A stretch of DNA of 64,000 bases from Hymenobacter artigasi (GCF_012275535.1 NZ_JAAVTK010000001.1:803451-867450), one strand, 5' to 3'; numbered from the stretch's first letter, positions 34,234 through 42,603 are shown. Program-made: numbers and translations. The notes: a model not told the origin generated them from the letters alone.

Positions 34234-35463
34234 TTACACCAGCTGGCGCAGTGCCATTTCGAACGAGCGCTGCGCAATGCCGGTGGGCTGTGCGTTCTCG
34301 GCGTGGGTGCGCCCCAGGGCCGCGCCGATGATGCGCGACGTATCGGCAAAAATGGCCTGGTCGGTGATTTCGGCGCCGGTTTCCATGAGGTAGGCAAACA
34401 CGCGGGCCATGCCGCAGTTGGCAATAAAATCGGGGATAACGGCCGTGCGCTCGTCGGCAAAGACGCCGGTGGGGCCGAAGAAAATCTCGGGGTCGGCAAA
34501 CGGCACGTTGGCCCCACAGCTGATAACCTTGAGGCCACCGGCCACCAATTGCTCCACCTGCGCCTGCGTCACGAGGCGCGACGAAGCCGCCGGAATAAAA
34601 ATATCGGCCCCCATGGCCCACACTTTCTCATTCACTTCCTCGAAGGAGAGCAGGTTGTCGGCGGTGAGCGCATTGCCCTGGCGGGCCAGCAGCAGCGCCC
34701 GGATTTCTTCCAGCCCGAAGCCCTCGGCGTTCAGCAGCCCGCCGGCCCGGTCGATAATGCCCACGATGCGCACGCCCTGGCCGGCCAGGTAATAGGCCGC
34801 CGCCGCGCCCACATTGCCCCAGCCCTGAATGATGGCCCGCTGCCCGCGCAGCTCGGTGCCGGGCCAGAGGCGGTAGTAGTGGCGCACGGCCTCGGCCACG
34901 CCGTAGCCGGTGATGAGGTCGGCCACGGTGTACTTGCGGGCCAGATTGGGCGAGAAGGTGGCGTCTTCCACCACTTTGATTACGCCCTGTCGGAGTTGGC
35001 CGAGTTTCTGAATTTTCTGGGGTTCGGTGGCGTGGTAGTGGCCGTTCACCACGCCTTCCTGCGGGTGCCAGAGGCCGTATTCCTCGGTGATGGCGATGAC
35101 TTCGTGAATCTCGTCCACGTTGAGGTCGCCGCCAGTGCCGTAATAATTTTTCAGCAGCGGGAACACGGCGCGGTACCAGCGCTCCAGCACGCCGCGCTTG
35201 CGGGGGTCCTGCGGGTCGAAGTTGATGCCCGACTTGGCCCCGCCAATGGCCGGCCCGGAAACCGTGAACTTTACCTCCATTGTTTTGGCCAGGCTTTCTA
35301 CTTCGCGCTTGTCCAGCCCCTTGCGCATGCGGGTGCCGCCGCCGGCGGCTCCGCCCCGTAAGGAGTTGATAACGACCCAGCCTTCGGCTTCGGTTTCGGC
35401 GTCTTTCCATTCGAAGACGATTTCGGGGCGCTTGTTTTCAAACTTGGTGAGGAGGTCGAGCAT
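34234..35463 (-). CDS. Glu/Leu/Phe/Val-type amino-acid dehydrogenase
   Basis: A 409-residue enzyme with the dimerisation domain (LRGGAAGGGTRMRKG; PAIGGAKSGINFDP, where the Lys is the catalytic one) and an NAD(P)-binding Rossmann domain (IIQGWGNVGAAAAYYLAGQG). It oxidatively deaminates an amino acid, most simply glutamate, to the 2-oxo acid. The AKSG variant differs from the common AKGG, so substrate is left open. It stands alone behind its own -7 box. Confidence 0.92.
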   Translation of the reverse strand: MLDLLTKFENKRPEIVFEWKDAETEAEGWVVINSLRGGAAGGGTRMRKGLDKREVESLAKTMEVKFTVSGPAIGGAKSGINFDPQDPRKRGVLERWYRAVFPLLKNYYGTGGDLNVDEIHEVIAITEEYGLWHPQEGVVNGHYHATEPQKIQKLGQLRQGVIKVVEDATFSPNLARKYTVADLITGYGVAEAVRHYYRLWPGTELRGQRAIIQGWGNVGAAAAYYLAGQGVRIVGIIDRAGGLLNAEGFGLEEIRALLLARQGNALTADNLLSFEEVNEKVWAMGADIFIPAASSRLVTQAQVEQLVAGGLKVISCGANVPFADPEIFFGPTGVFADERTAVIPDFIANCGMARVFAYLMETGAEITDQAIFADTSRIIGAALGRTHAENAQPTGIAQRSFEMALRQLV

Positions 35464-35504
35464 AGGGTGGGAATAGTAAAAGAATCTGCCAATGAGCAGA
35501 GCCG

Positions 35505-35512
35505 CAAAGGTA
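35505..35512 (-). promoter_or_regulatory. -7 box of the amino-acid dehydrogenase gene
   Basis: TACCTTTG on the minus strand, 42 bp before the ATG, is an exact TAnnTTTG match. No TTG at 19 bp. Confidence 0.55.
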
Positions 35513-35585
35513 GCGCCCGCCCCCGAAGTGGGTGGACGTCGGAAATAGCATTCCAGTAAGAAATGAAAATGAATAAATATTATAG

Positions 35586-35650
35586 TATTCTAGGAATAAC
35601 AAACCCCTTTACCCCTATTTTGCGTAATGATTCGGAACTACATATGTAGT
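35586..35650. promoter_or_regulatory. Two dyads upstream of the ArsR-type gene (candidate operators)
   Basis: TATTC-TAG-GAATA at 35586-35598 and the perfect 14-bp palindrome ACTACATATGTAGT at 35637-35650 flank a TATTTTG box at 35616-35622. ArsR-type regulators usually bind such dyads next to their own promoters. The assignment is by position only. Confidence 0.45.
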
Positions 35651-35708
35651 ACTACTGTATTGCACTTATTCTACTCTTCCACTTCTCCCTTCACTTTTTA
35701 TCGATTTC

Positions 35709-36029
35709 ATGAAACCATTGCATTCGCGTGTAGAAGCGCAACAGTTGGACCGCGCCGCGGCTATGCTCAAGGTTCTATCTCATCCTAAGCGACTTGCCAT
35801 TGTGGACCTGCTAGGGAAAACGAAAGGCAAAGACAGCCAAATGTCGGTGACCGACATTTACCAGGCCCTCGACTTGCCCCAAGCTATTGCCTCGCAACAC
35901 CTCATCACCCTCAAAGACCGGGGCGTGTTGAAGTCCAGCAAAATCGGCACGAAGATTTATTATTCGCTGGCGGTGCCCCAGCTCCTGAAAGTGATTGATA
36001 CCCTGGAGGATTACTCCGGCCGCATCTAA
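35709..36029 (+). CDS. ArsR-family winged-helix regulator
   Basis: A 106-residue protein. The recognition region reads MLKVLSHPKRLAIVDLLG, then LDLPQAIASQHLITLKDRGV and the wing SSKIGTKIYYSL, as in ArsR/SmtB repressors. It has no cysteine and no obvious metal site, so it probably senses something other than arsenite or acts by protein contact. Upstream dyads suggest autoregulation. The gene is monocistronic with its own terminator. Confidence 0.9.
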   Translation: MKPLHSRVEAQQLDRAAAMLKVLSHPKRLAIVDLLGKTKGKDSQMSVTDIYQALDLPQAIASQHLITLKDRGVLKSSKIGTKIYYSLAVPQLLKVIDTLEDYSGRI

Positions 36030-36049
36030 GCTACCAGCGTCCGAAGGAC

Positions 36050-36079
36050 AAGGCTGCCTCGCAAGAGGCAGCCTTTCTT
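36050..36079 (+). terminator. Terminator of the ArsR-type gene
   Basis: AAGGCTGCCTC-GCAA-GAGGCAGCCTT followed by TCTTTATTT. A perfect 11-bp stem 20 bp after the stop; it may also end coaE transcription from the other side. Confidence 0.93.
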
Positions 36080-36082
36080 TAT

Positions 36083-36691
36083 TTATAGGGTAGCCGGCCC
36101 GGCCCCGAAGGCCGCGTGCAGGGCCAGCACCTGTGGCAGCAGCGGCAGCACATCGTCGTTGGTGAGCACGTAGTCGGCCCGGGCCATTTTTTCTTCCTCA
36201 CTAAGCTGCTTGGCCATGATGGCCTGCACATCGGCGGCCGAGCGGTGCGGGTCGCGGCGGAGCACGCGGGCCGCCCGCACCGCCAGCGGCGCAAACACGG
36301 TGATGACGCGGTCGAGCTGCTTGTAGGAGCCGGCTTCAAACAGCAGTGCGGCTTCTTTTAGCACGTAGGCGTGGCCAGCCCGTGCCTGCGCCACGGCCCA
36401 ATGCTCAAAATCGGTGCCTACGTGCGGATGCACCAAGCCATTGAGCTGGGCGAGCAGCGCCGGGTTGTTGAACACGGTGCCGGCCAGCACGGGCCGGTTG
36501 AGGCGGCCGGCGGCATCATACGTAGCAGGGCCGAAGGCGGCGATGAGCTGCTGGCGTAGTTCCGCATCGTTTTCCATCACCCAGCGAGCCCGCGTATCGG
36601 CATCGTAGATGGGCACGCCCAGCGCATGAAACAAGCGGCTGACAATGCTTTTGCCCGAGCCGATTCCGCCGGTGATGCCAATGCGTAGCAT
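36083..36691 (-). CDS. coaE: Dephospho-CoA kinase
   Basis: A 202-residue P-loop kinase starting MLRIGITGGIGSGKS with Walker A at residues 8-15, then the family YDADTRARWV and HPHV segments and the lid region DPHRSAADVQAIMAKQL. It phosphorylates dephospho-CoA, the last step of CoA synthesis. Last gene of the leftward run DUF1573-yajC-ybbR-coaE; an upstream in-frame extension into ybbR is rejected. Confidence 0.96.
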   Translation of the reverse strand: MLRIGITGGIGSGKSIVSRLFHALGVPIYDADTRARWVMENDAELRQQLIAAFGPATYDAAGRLNRPVLAGTVFNNPALLAQLNGLVHPHVGTDFEHWAVAQARAGHAYVLKEAALLFEAGSYKQLDRVITVFAPLAVRAARVLRRDPHRSAADVQAIMAKQLSEEEKMARADYVLTNDDVLPLLPQVLALHAAFGAGPATL

Positions 36692-36728
36692 GAGAAAAAT
36701 AGAGAATTGAATAAAGGAGCGACTGAAA

Positions 36729-37421
36729 CTATCGCCGCGTCTGGCGGAGCTGCACCGTGGGCACGGACGCCCGGATGCGGGCCGGCGTAACCACCGTGGC
36801 CTCAACTTCTACTTCCTCTGCCTTGCCTGGGGCCGAAGCCTGGGGCGGTGCAATAGGGTAGGGGTTGGGCAGCGCCTGCACCAGGCTGGCCGGCCCCCGA
36901 AAAGTAACCATGGCGGGCGTGAAGCTGGCCCGGTAGCGCCGGGCCGAGTCGGGGGGCAGGGCCAGCGGCAGCCGGCGGCTGGCGTAGCGGTCGAAGGTGA
37001 GGCGCAGGGTATCGCCGGCCCACTCGGTTACCTGCACGCCTTCCAGCGCGTTTTGCAGGCCCCGGCGCCAGGCGGTGGCGGGCAGGTAGCGGGTGCCGGG
37101 CAGGGGCACGGGGCGCAGGTCGGCGGGGTGGGTGCCCCAGCCCAGGTTGGCTCGCAGCAGCCGCCAGCCCTGGCCCGTAACCGTGACGGGCAGTGCCGCC
37201 GGCAAAGGCCGCATGGGCACGTAATGCACCGAGTCGTAGTGCCAGGCCAGCGGGTAATTCAGGCGGGTGGTGTAGGTTTTGTTCAGGGCATTCATCTGCC
37301 AGAACAGGCCCGCCGCGAGCAGGCAGGCCGTGATGGCCCGGTAAAAGCTGGGCTCCTGGCCCGCGAAGGGCCGCACGAACCAGCGCAGCAGCCAGCCTGC
37401 CCGATTCAGCGGCCCGTCCAT
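36729..37421 (-). CDS. YbbR-like domain protein
   Basis: A 230-residue protein with one N-terminal membrane helix (about 30-46) and a beta-rich exterior part with the YbbR-like pattern LPVTVTGQGWRLLRANLGWG. In Bacteroidota it is regularly placed between yajC and coaE, as here (3-bp gap to yajC, 37 bp to coaE). It is shorter than many homologues and ends in a Pro/Glu/Val-rich tail. Role in the cell envelope unclear. Confidence 0.85.
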   Translation of the reverse strand: MDGPLNRAGWLLRWFVRPFAGQEPSFYRAITACLLAAGLFWQMNALNKTYTTRLNYPLAWHYDSVHYVPMRPLPAALPVTVTGQGWRLLRANLGWGTHPADLRPVPLPGTRYLPATAWRRGLQNALEGVQVTEWAGDTLRLTFDRYASRRLPLALPPDSARRYRASFTPAMVTFRGPASLVQALPNPYPIAPPQASAPGKAEEVEVEATVVTPARIRASVPTVQLRQTRR

Positions 37422-37424
37422 GGG

Positions 37425-37760
37425 TTAAGCGGCCCCGATGGTGTCGGCTCCGGTACCGGTGTTGGCTTTGTTGCCTACTTCGCGGGCAATGGCCGAGCGG
37501 TCGAAGCGCAGCTTGGTGCCCCGGTCCACTTCCACCACCACGGTGTCGTCGGTGAGCTCCACCACCAGCCCGTGCAGGCCGCCGATGGTGACAATGCGCG
37601 AACCTTTAGCCAGCGACTGGCGGAAGGTTTTGGCATCGGTGGCCCGCTTTTGCTGCGGCCGAATCATAAAGAAATAGAAGACGCCAGCGGCAATCAGCAG
37701 GAACAGTGGCTGGGCGTAGTCGGCCCCACCGGCCGCTTTCAGTAAAAAAGTCAGAAACAT
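37425..37760 (-). CDS. yajC: Preprotein translocase accessory subunit YajC
   Basis: A 111-residue protein with one membrane helix (PLFLLIAAGVFYFFMIRPQQ) directly followed by the hallmark RPQQKR and a cytoplasmic domain with GSRIVTIGGLHG. Matches YajC, which associates with SecDF. In an operon with the DUF1573 lipoprotein and YbbR. Confidence 0.96.
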   Translation of the reverse strand: MFLTFLLKAAGGADYAQPLFLLIAAGVFYFFMIRPQQKRATDAKTFRQSLAKGSRIVTIGGLHGLVVELTDDTVVVEVDRGTKLRFDRSAIAREVGNKANTGTGADTIGAA

Positions 37761-37786
37761 GGCGTTTGAGTGAAAAGCTTGGTTGG

Positions 37787-38287
37787 CTAATTAGCCTTGG
37801 GAGTGAGTACATTGCCTTTGATGAGCAGGGTGGTGATGCTGGGCTGGGTGTTGGCCCGTATCGCTACCTGCTTGCTGATGATGCCCTGCTTGCCGCGGCT
37901 ATCAAACTGCACTTCCATTTTGCCTTCGGCCCCGGGAGCCACGGGCTCCTTGGTCCAGCTGGGCGTGGTGCAGCCGCAGGAAGCGGTAGCGTCTTCAATC
38001 AGCAGCGGCGACTTGCCGGTATTGGTAAAGGTAAACGTGTGGTGAACTTTGGAATCGGGCTGAATGTCGCCGAAGTCAAACTCGGCTTCGGCGAATTTCA
38101 TCACCGGGGCGTTGGGGTTGGGCGTTTCGTTGTCGCTCACCACGTTGGGGTTGTCCACGGTGGGGTTAGCGGCGTCGGTTTCCACGGTTGCGGCGGCGTT
38201 GATGCCGGCGGTGCCCGCTTCGGGGGCTTTGTCGCGGTTGCAGGCTCCGAGTAACAGCGCTGCGGCAAGGAAAATTTGGTGTTTCAT
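37787..38287 (-). CDS. DUF1573 lipoprotein
   Basis: A 166-residue predicted lipoprotein (lipobox LLGAC, Cys16), an Asn/Pro-rich linker, then one DUF1573 beta-sandwich (FDFGDIQPDSKVHHTFTFTN; ASCGCTTPSW). The CGCT motif is invariant in the family. These domains resemble ASPM/SPD-2/Hydin-type Ig folds; function unknown. It stands at the head of the yajC-ybbR-coaE run, 22 bp after a 21-bp-arm hairpin repeat. Confidence 0.92.
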   Translation of the reverse strand: MKHQIFLAAALLLGACNRDKAPEAGTAGINAAATVETDAANPTVDNPNVVSDNETPNPNAPVMKFAEAEFDFGDIQPDSKVHHTFTFTNTGKSPLLIEDATASCGCTTPSWTKEPVAPGAEGKMEVQFDSRGKQGIISKQVAIRANTQPSITTLLIKGNVLTPKAN

Positions 38288-38309
38288 TGAATTGAAAAGT
38301 TGCTTGGTT

Positions 38310-38396
38310 CTGTCATCCTGAGCTTGCGAATAACCTCATCACGGCCGAACAATTCGTTCCAACGCGGTAAGGTCCTTCGCAAGCTCAGGATGACAG
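38310..38396. repeat. GTCATCCTGAGCTTGCGAA hairpin repeat
   Basis: Arms 38310-38330 and 38376-38396 are perfect 21-bp inverted copies. This word is a dispersed intergenic repeat in many Bacteroidota genomes. Located between the IDH and DUF1573 genes, which are read in the same direction. Confidence 0.93.
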
Positions 38397-38417
38397 ACGG
38401 GACACAACCGTATAAAA

Positions 38418-39416
38418 TTAAAGCTTGTCGATAATGCTTTGGGCGAACTGGCTGGTGCTGGCTTTGCCGCCGAGGTCGCCGGTGCACTCTTCCTGGTTCA
38501 TGAGGGTAGCTTCGAGGGCTTTGTCGATTTGGTCGGCTTTGGCGTGCTCGCCGAGGTGGTGCAACATCATAATGGCCGAGCGGAGCAGGGCCGTGGGGTT
38601 GGCTTTGCCCTGGCCGGCAATGTCGGGGGCCGAGCCGTGCACGGCCTCGAAGATGGCCATGTTGTCGCCGATGTTGGCCCCGGCCACTACGCCCAGGCCG
38701 CCCACCAGGCCGGCGCAGAGGTCCGACAGCAGGTCGCCGAACAGGTTGGTGGTCACAATCACGTCGAATTGCTCGGGCTTGTTCACAAGCTGCATGCACA
38801 TGTTGTCGATGATTTTATCCTCGAACACAATTTGCGGAAACTCGTTGCTGGCCTCTTTGCAGGCGTTGAGCATCAGCGTGCCGGCCATTTTGATGATATT
38901 GGCCTTGTGGGCCAGCGTCACCTTTTTGCGGCCGTGCTTGGCGGCGTAGGCAAAAGCGGCGCGGCAAATTTTGCGCGAACCTTCCACCGTGACGCGGGCA
39001 ATAGCATCGGCAATGCCGAGGCGTTCATCCCACACTTCCAGGCCCGAGTACAGGCCTTCGGTGTTTTCGCGGAACAGCACTAGGTCGATGCCCTCGTAGC
39101 GGGTGTGGATGCCGGCAGTGGTTTTGCTGGGCCGCACGTTCTGGTAGAGGTCGTACTTCTGGCGCAGCGTCACGTTGATGCTGCGGAAGCCCTTGCCCAC
39201 GGGCGTAGTAATCGGGCCTTTGAGGGCCACCTTATTCTTTTCCAGTGACTTGAGCAAAGAATTCGGAATCAGCTCGCCCGACTGGTCGAACGTGGTCTGG
39301 CCGGCGTTCTGCTCCTCCCACTCGATGGGCACCTGGGCGGCAGCAAAAATATCGGTTACTGCTTTTGTGATTTCGGGGCCTATGCCGTCGCCGGGAATAA
39401 GGGTTACTAGGTGCAT
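38418..39416 (-). CDS. NAD-type isocitrate dehydrogenase (IDH/IMDH family)
   Basis: A 332-residue beta-decarboxylating dehydrogenase. LIPGDGIGPEIT opens the fold; KTTAGIHTRYEGIDLVLFRE and ENTEGLYSGLE resemble the NAD-isocitrate dehydrogenase (IDH3-like) branch rather than isopropylmalate dehydrogenase; the C-terminal metal site is in TNLFGDLLSDLCAGLVGGLG and HGSAPDIAGQGKANP. It oxidises isocitrate to 2-oxoglutarate. It lies within the nusB-to-coaE leftward series. Confidence 0.9.
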   Translation of the reverse strand: MHLVTLIPGDGIGPEITKAVTDIFAAAQVPIEWEEQNAGQTTFDQSGELIPNSLLKSLEKNKVALKGPITTPVGKGFRSINVTLRQKYDLYQNVRPSKTTAGIHTRYEGIDLVLFRENTEGLYSGLEVWDERLGIADAIARVTVEGSRKICRAAFAYAAKHGRKKVTLAHKANIIKMAGTLMLNACKEASNEFPQIVFEDKIIDNMCMQLVNKPEQFDVIVTTNLFGDLLSDLCAGLVGGLGVVAGANIGDNMAIFEAVHGSAPDIAGQGKANPTALLRSAIMMLHHLGEHAKADQIDKALEATLMNQEECTGDLGGKASTSQFAQSIIDKL

Positions 39417-39447
39417 CGTAATTGGTAATAAATGACTGAATGAGAAA

Positions 39448-39524
39448 GCAAAGAACGGAATGAGTGAATGAGTGAAGACTGAATTTTCATCGGCCGGTCA
39501 CTCATTCTCCCATTCCGTCAATTA
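39448..39524. repeat. Intergenic hairpin repeat (GAATGAGTGAATGAGTGA words)
   Basis: Left 39448-39478 and right about 39496-39524 are imperfect inverted copies (CGGAATGAGTGAATGAGTGA against CGGAATGGGAGAATGAGTGA). Related in wording to the repeat at 23871. Between the YtxH and IDH genes. Confidence 0.85.
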
Positions 39525-39544
39525 CTTAGGTACCCGTAAAAAAA

Positions 39545-39856
39545 TTAAGCGCCTTTGCGGGAGTTAATCTGGTTGATGAGCTGGTCAACATCGCCAAGCA
39601 GCTGTTCGGCTTTCGATTTGGCGTCGGAAATCACGCGCTGGCCTTCGCTTTTGGCGGTAGACTGGCCAATGCCTTCGCGGCTGGTTACGAGGCTTTCGGT
39701 GAGGTCGGCGAGTACCGAGCGGTACTTTTCGAGCTGGTAGCTGAGCCAGGAGCGGGTTTCGGTGCCGGGTTCGGGGGCATAGAGCAAGCCAAGGGCCGCG
39801 CCGGTGAGGGCGCCGCCCGCGAAGCACAGGATGCCGGTGGTGGTTTTGCTGGCCAT
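39545..39856 (-). CDS. YtxH-domain small protein
   Basis: A 103-residue protein with an N-terminal Gly/Ala-rich membrane-associating helix (ILCFAGGALTGAALGLLYAPEPG), the classic YtxH signature, followed by a long amphipathic helix. YtxH proteins are linked to general stress; function unknown. It has its own -7 box upstream and lies downstream of nusB. Confidence 0.88.
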   Translation of the reverse strand: MASKTTTGILCFAGGALTGAALGLLYAPEPGTETRSWLSYQLEKYRSVLADLTESLVTSREGIGQSTAKSEGQRVISDAKSKAEQLLGDVDQLINQINSRKGA

Positions 39857-39927
39857 GGTCGTTGGGTTAGGGAAGAGGGGGTGAGAGTGTTTTCATTATT
39901 GCCTACGCAGAAACGCGGCCGTAGATG

Positions 39928-39935
39928 CAAAAGTA
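39928..39935 (-). promoter_or_regulatory. -7 box before the YtxH gene
   Basis: TACTTTTG on the minus strand, an exact TAnnTTTG match about 72 bp before the ATG. No TTG at the usual spacing. Confidence 0.5.
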
Positions 39936-39939
39936 GCGT

Positions 39940-40005
39940 AGTGCGGGCTTCAGCACGCCGTTCAGGTCAGGCCTGTGGGTTGACACTACCGGCCGAAGCC
40001 CGCAT
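39940..40005 (-). terminator. Inverted repeat after nusB
   Basis: AGTGCGGGCTTCAGC (39940-39954) pairs with GCCGAAGCCCGCATT (39991-40005), two mismatches, with a long loop. Lies just downstream of nusB; probably terminates or processes its transcript. No clear T-run. Confidence 0.5.
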
Positions 40006-40012
40006 TGCTGTG

Positions 40013-41209
40013 CTATTGGTTATCCAGCAGGCCGCGGCCCGATTTGCGAATGTCGCCGCTGGCGGCCAAATCCGTCGCCAGCTTGTCGAGAATACCGTTC
40101 ACAAATTGCTTGCTCTTGGGCGTGCTGTAGAGCTTGCTGATTTCAATGTACTCGTTGATAGTAACTTTCACCGGAATGCCGCGGAATAGCTGCATCTCGG
40201 TAAGCGCCATCTTCAGGATGATTTTATCCAGCAGGGCCACGCGCTCTACGTCCCAGTTCTGCACCGAGCCGGCGATAAGCTTTTCCATCTTGTCGTCCTC
40301 GATGAGCGTCTGCTTGTAGAGGGTTTCGGCAAACTCGCGGTCGTCGGCCCAGTTGGCCGAGAGGTTCATGAGCTCCTGCGTGGGCTCGGCGGCGAAGGGC
40401 AGCATTTTCAGCGTCTTCAGCACCAGGTTGCGCACGATGGGCCGGTTCTCTTCCCAGTTCAAATCATCAGACTCCAGCTGGCGCGGCAGGGCCTCGCCCT
40501 TGAACACGAAGTCCTTATAGATATGACGCAGGATTTCAAGGTCCGTGTCGTAGTCCATTTCGGGCTGGTCGATGTCCTTGCCGTTGAGGTAGGCCCGCAC
40601 GGTTTCGTCGGCCTTCATCTCTTCCCAGGCGGCGCGCAGGGCTTCGAGCTCCTCATTACCCTCCCAGGCCAGCTTACGCCGGATGGTTTGGGTCTGGAGC
40701 TGCTCGTTGGCCATCAGCTTGACAATAGCAGTGTTGCGGTGCAGGCGGGTAGCATCCTGGGCATCCTCGCGGGGGCCGAGGCGGCGGCGCTCCTCGCGGC
40801 TTTGCTCCTCCTCAATCACGCCGAGCAGGGCGGCGGGCAGGTTCAGCAGGTGCAGGTACTGGTCGTGGATGCTTTCGGCCCCCACCAGCAGTTGCCCGCC
40901 GTAGAACTCGCCGTCCTTCTTCACCTGGTTCTGGAAGGAGTTGATGGCATCGGTCACGGCCTTGTCCACGGCTTTGTCGTCCGTTTTCTCGGGCATCGTG
41001 CCGGTGCGGTACCAGTCGCGCAGCTGGGCTTCGCCCATCTTGCGCTGGCCTTCCAGCTGGCGGCGGTCGGGGGCCTCTTTGGCCGTCAGGTCGGGCTCGA
41101 AAGCAGCCGCGATGCGGTCCTGTGCCAGCATCAAATCAGCTCCCACCGCCTGGTGGTAGGAGTAGAGCGACTGCATGACTTTGATACGGAGGAGGCGGCG
41201 ATTTAACAT
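40013..41209 (-). CDS. nusB: Transcription antitermination factor NusB, extended form
   Basis: A 398-residue protein. Residues 1-20 (MLNRRLLRIKVMQSLYSYHQ) and the last 150 (NWDVERVALLDKIILKMALT; IPVKVTINEYIEISKLY; KSKQFVNGILDKLA) form the conserved NusB fold. Between them sits an insertion of roughly 200 residues, helical and charged, as in other Bacteroidota but longer than average. NusB with S10 binds boxA of rRNA leaders. Both flanks are hairpin elements: one 3 bp beyond its start, one at its end. Confidence 0.93.
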   Translation of the reverse strand: MLNRRLLRIKVMQSLYSYHQAVGADLMLAQDRIAAAFEPDLTAKEAPDRRQLEGQRKMGEAQLRDWYRTGTMPEKTDDKAVDKAVTDAINSFQNQVKKDGEFYGGQLLVGAESIHDQYLHLLNLPAALLGVIEEEQSREERRRLGPREDAQDATRLHRNTAIVKLMANEQLQTQTIRRKLAWEGNEELEALRAAWEEMKADETVRAYLNGKDIDQPEMDYDTDLEILRHIYKDFVFKGEALPRQLESDDLNWEENRPIVRNLVLKTLKMLPFAAEPTQELMNLSANWADDREFAETLYKQTLIEDDKMEKLIAGSVQNWDVERVALLDKIILKMALTEMQLFRGIPVKVTINEYIEISKLYSTPKSKQFVNGILDKLATDLAASGDIRKSGRGLLDNQ

Positions 41210-41212
41210 AAA

Positions 41213-41325
41213 AGGGTTGAGTTTTGAATGTTGAGGGTTGAGTTGAAAGCTGAAGGTTAGGCTGGCAGGCCGACAGTGTGTTGAAAACCTGCCAACTCAA
41301 CCCTCAACATTCAAAACTCAACCCT
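41213..41325. repeat. Intergenic hairpin repeat, 32-bp perfect arms
   Basis: Arms 41213-41244 and 41294-41325 are perfect inverted copies made of GGTTGAG, TTTTGAATG and TTGAGGG words; an inner stem (GGCAGG with CCTGCC) extends it. It begins 3 bp after the nusB start codon and ends 1 bp before the leucine dehydrogenase stop codon, so it is essentially the entire gap. Confidence 0.95.
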
Positions 41326-41326
41326 C

Positions 41327-42418
41327 CTAATAGGTCGACTTCACCCGGCCCACGCTGGCGATGCGCTCCTTGGCCTGCTTGATGGCGGCGGCCTGCGGGT
41401 GCGTGCCTTCTTCTTCGGCCTTAGCCAAAACCTGGAGGGTGAAATCGTAGATTTTTTCGGTTTGGGTGAGGGCACCCTGGCGGCTGCCGCCCGTTACTTC
41501 CGAGTACACGTTGATGAGGCCGCCGGCGTTGATGAGGAAGTCGGGGGCGTACACGATGCCGCGGCGCACCAGCTCGGGGCCGTGCTGGTTCTCGTTTTTG
41601 AGCTGGTTGTTGGCGCAGCCAGCCACCACGCGGGCCTTCAGGCGCGGAATGGTGTCGTCGTTGAGCGTGGCACCCAGCGCGCAGGGCGAGTAAATGTCCA
41701 TTTCCTGGTCGTAAATCTCGTCGAGGCCCACGGCGGTGGCGCCGAAGCGGTTGGCTGCGTCCAGAGCGCGGTCTTCGTAGTAGTCGGTCACAATGAGCTT
41801 GGCGCCCTCTTTCTGCAGGTGCTCCAGCAGGTAGGTGCCCACGTGGCCCGTACCCTGCACACCAATGCGCTTGCCAGCCAGGCTCTCGGAGCCAAATGCT
41901 TTTTTAGCGGCGGCTTTCATGCCCATGTACACGCCATAGGCCGTCACCGGTGAGGGGTCGCCGCTGCCGCCCATGCTCTCGGGCAGGCCGGCTACGTGCT
42001 TGGTTTCCATGCGAATGTACTCCATGTCCTTGGTGGTCATGTTCACATCCTCGGCCGTGATGTACTTGCCGTTCAGGTTCTTCACGAAGCGGCCAAACTT
42101 GCGCAGCAGGGCCTCTGTCTTTAGCGTTGCGGCGTCGCCGATGATGACGGCCTTGCCACCGCCCAGGTTCAGGCCCGAGATGGCGGCCTTGTAGGTCATG
42201 CCGCGCGAGAGGCGCAGCACATCGTTCAGGGCTTCGGCATCGGAGGCATAGTGCCACATGCGCGTGCCGCCGAGGGCGGGCCCGAGCACCGTGTTGTGAA
42301 TGCCGATGATGGCCTTGAGGCCAGTCTCGTGGTCGTGGCAATACACGACCTGCTCGTGCTGGTGCTCGGCAATCTGGCCGAAAATCGACTCGGGGGCGAC
42401 AATCTGGGTTTCAATCAT
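41327..42418 (-). CDS. Leucine dehydrogenase
   Basis: A 363-residue member of the Glu/Leu/Phe/Val dehydrogenases. The signatures are those of leucine dehydrogenase: GPALGGTRMWHYASDAEAL, GGGKAVIIGD (catalytic Lys) and VQGTGHVGTYLLEHL for NAD binding. It interconverts branched-chain amino acids and their 2-oxo acids, also supplying branched fatty-acid precursors. The ATG at 42418 begins the family N-terminus; an upstream extension is rejected. Confidence 0.93.
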   Translation of the reverse strand: MIETQIVAPESIFGQIAEHQHEQVVYCHDHETGLKAIIGIHNTVLGPALGGTRMWHYASDAEALNDVLRLSRGMTYKAAISGLNLGGGKAVIIGDAATLKTEALLRKFGRFVKNLNGKYITAEDVNMTTKDMEYIRMETKHVAGLPESMGGSGDPSPVTAYGVYMGMKAAAKKAFGSESLAGKRIGVQGTGHVGTYLLEHLQKEGAKLIVTDYYEDRALDAANRFGATAVGLDEIYDQEMDIYSPCALGATLNDDTIPRLKARVVAGCANNQLKNENQHGPELVRRGIVYAPDFLINAGGLINVYSEVTGGSRQGALTQTEKIYDFTLQVLAKAEEEGTHPQAAAIKQAKERIASVGRVKSTY

Positions 42419-42512
42419 GGGAAATGAATTGAAGGTTGGTGGGAATTGTGGGATGGATGGGTGAGAATAGTACGGCGTAACTTTGTTGGGTCTTATACGG
42501 AGAAACCGGGCG

Positions 42513-42603
42513 GTCATGCAGAGCGCAGCGAAGCATCTTTACCTCGCTACTAATCTTTTGATTGCGTTGAGCGGTAAAGATGCTTCGCTGCGCTCTGCAT
42601 GAC
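42513..42603. repeat. GTCATGCAGAGCGCAGCGAAG hairpin repeat, 31-bp perfect arms
   Basis: Arms 42513-42543 and 42573-42603 are perfect inverted copies. The word is dispersed in many Bacteroidota genomes. Here it sits between divergent genes, upstream of both, so it would lie in the leader of leucine dehydrogenase if the -7 box at 42627 is used. Confidence 0.95.
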
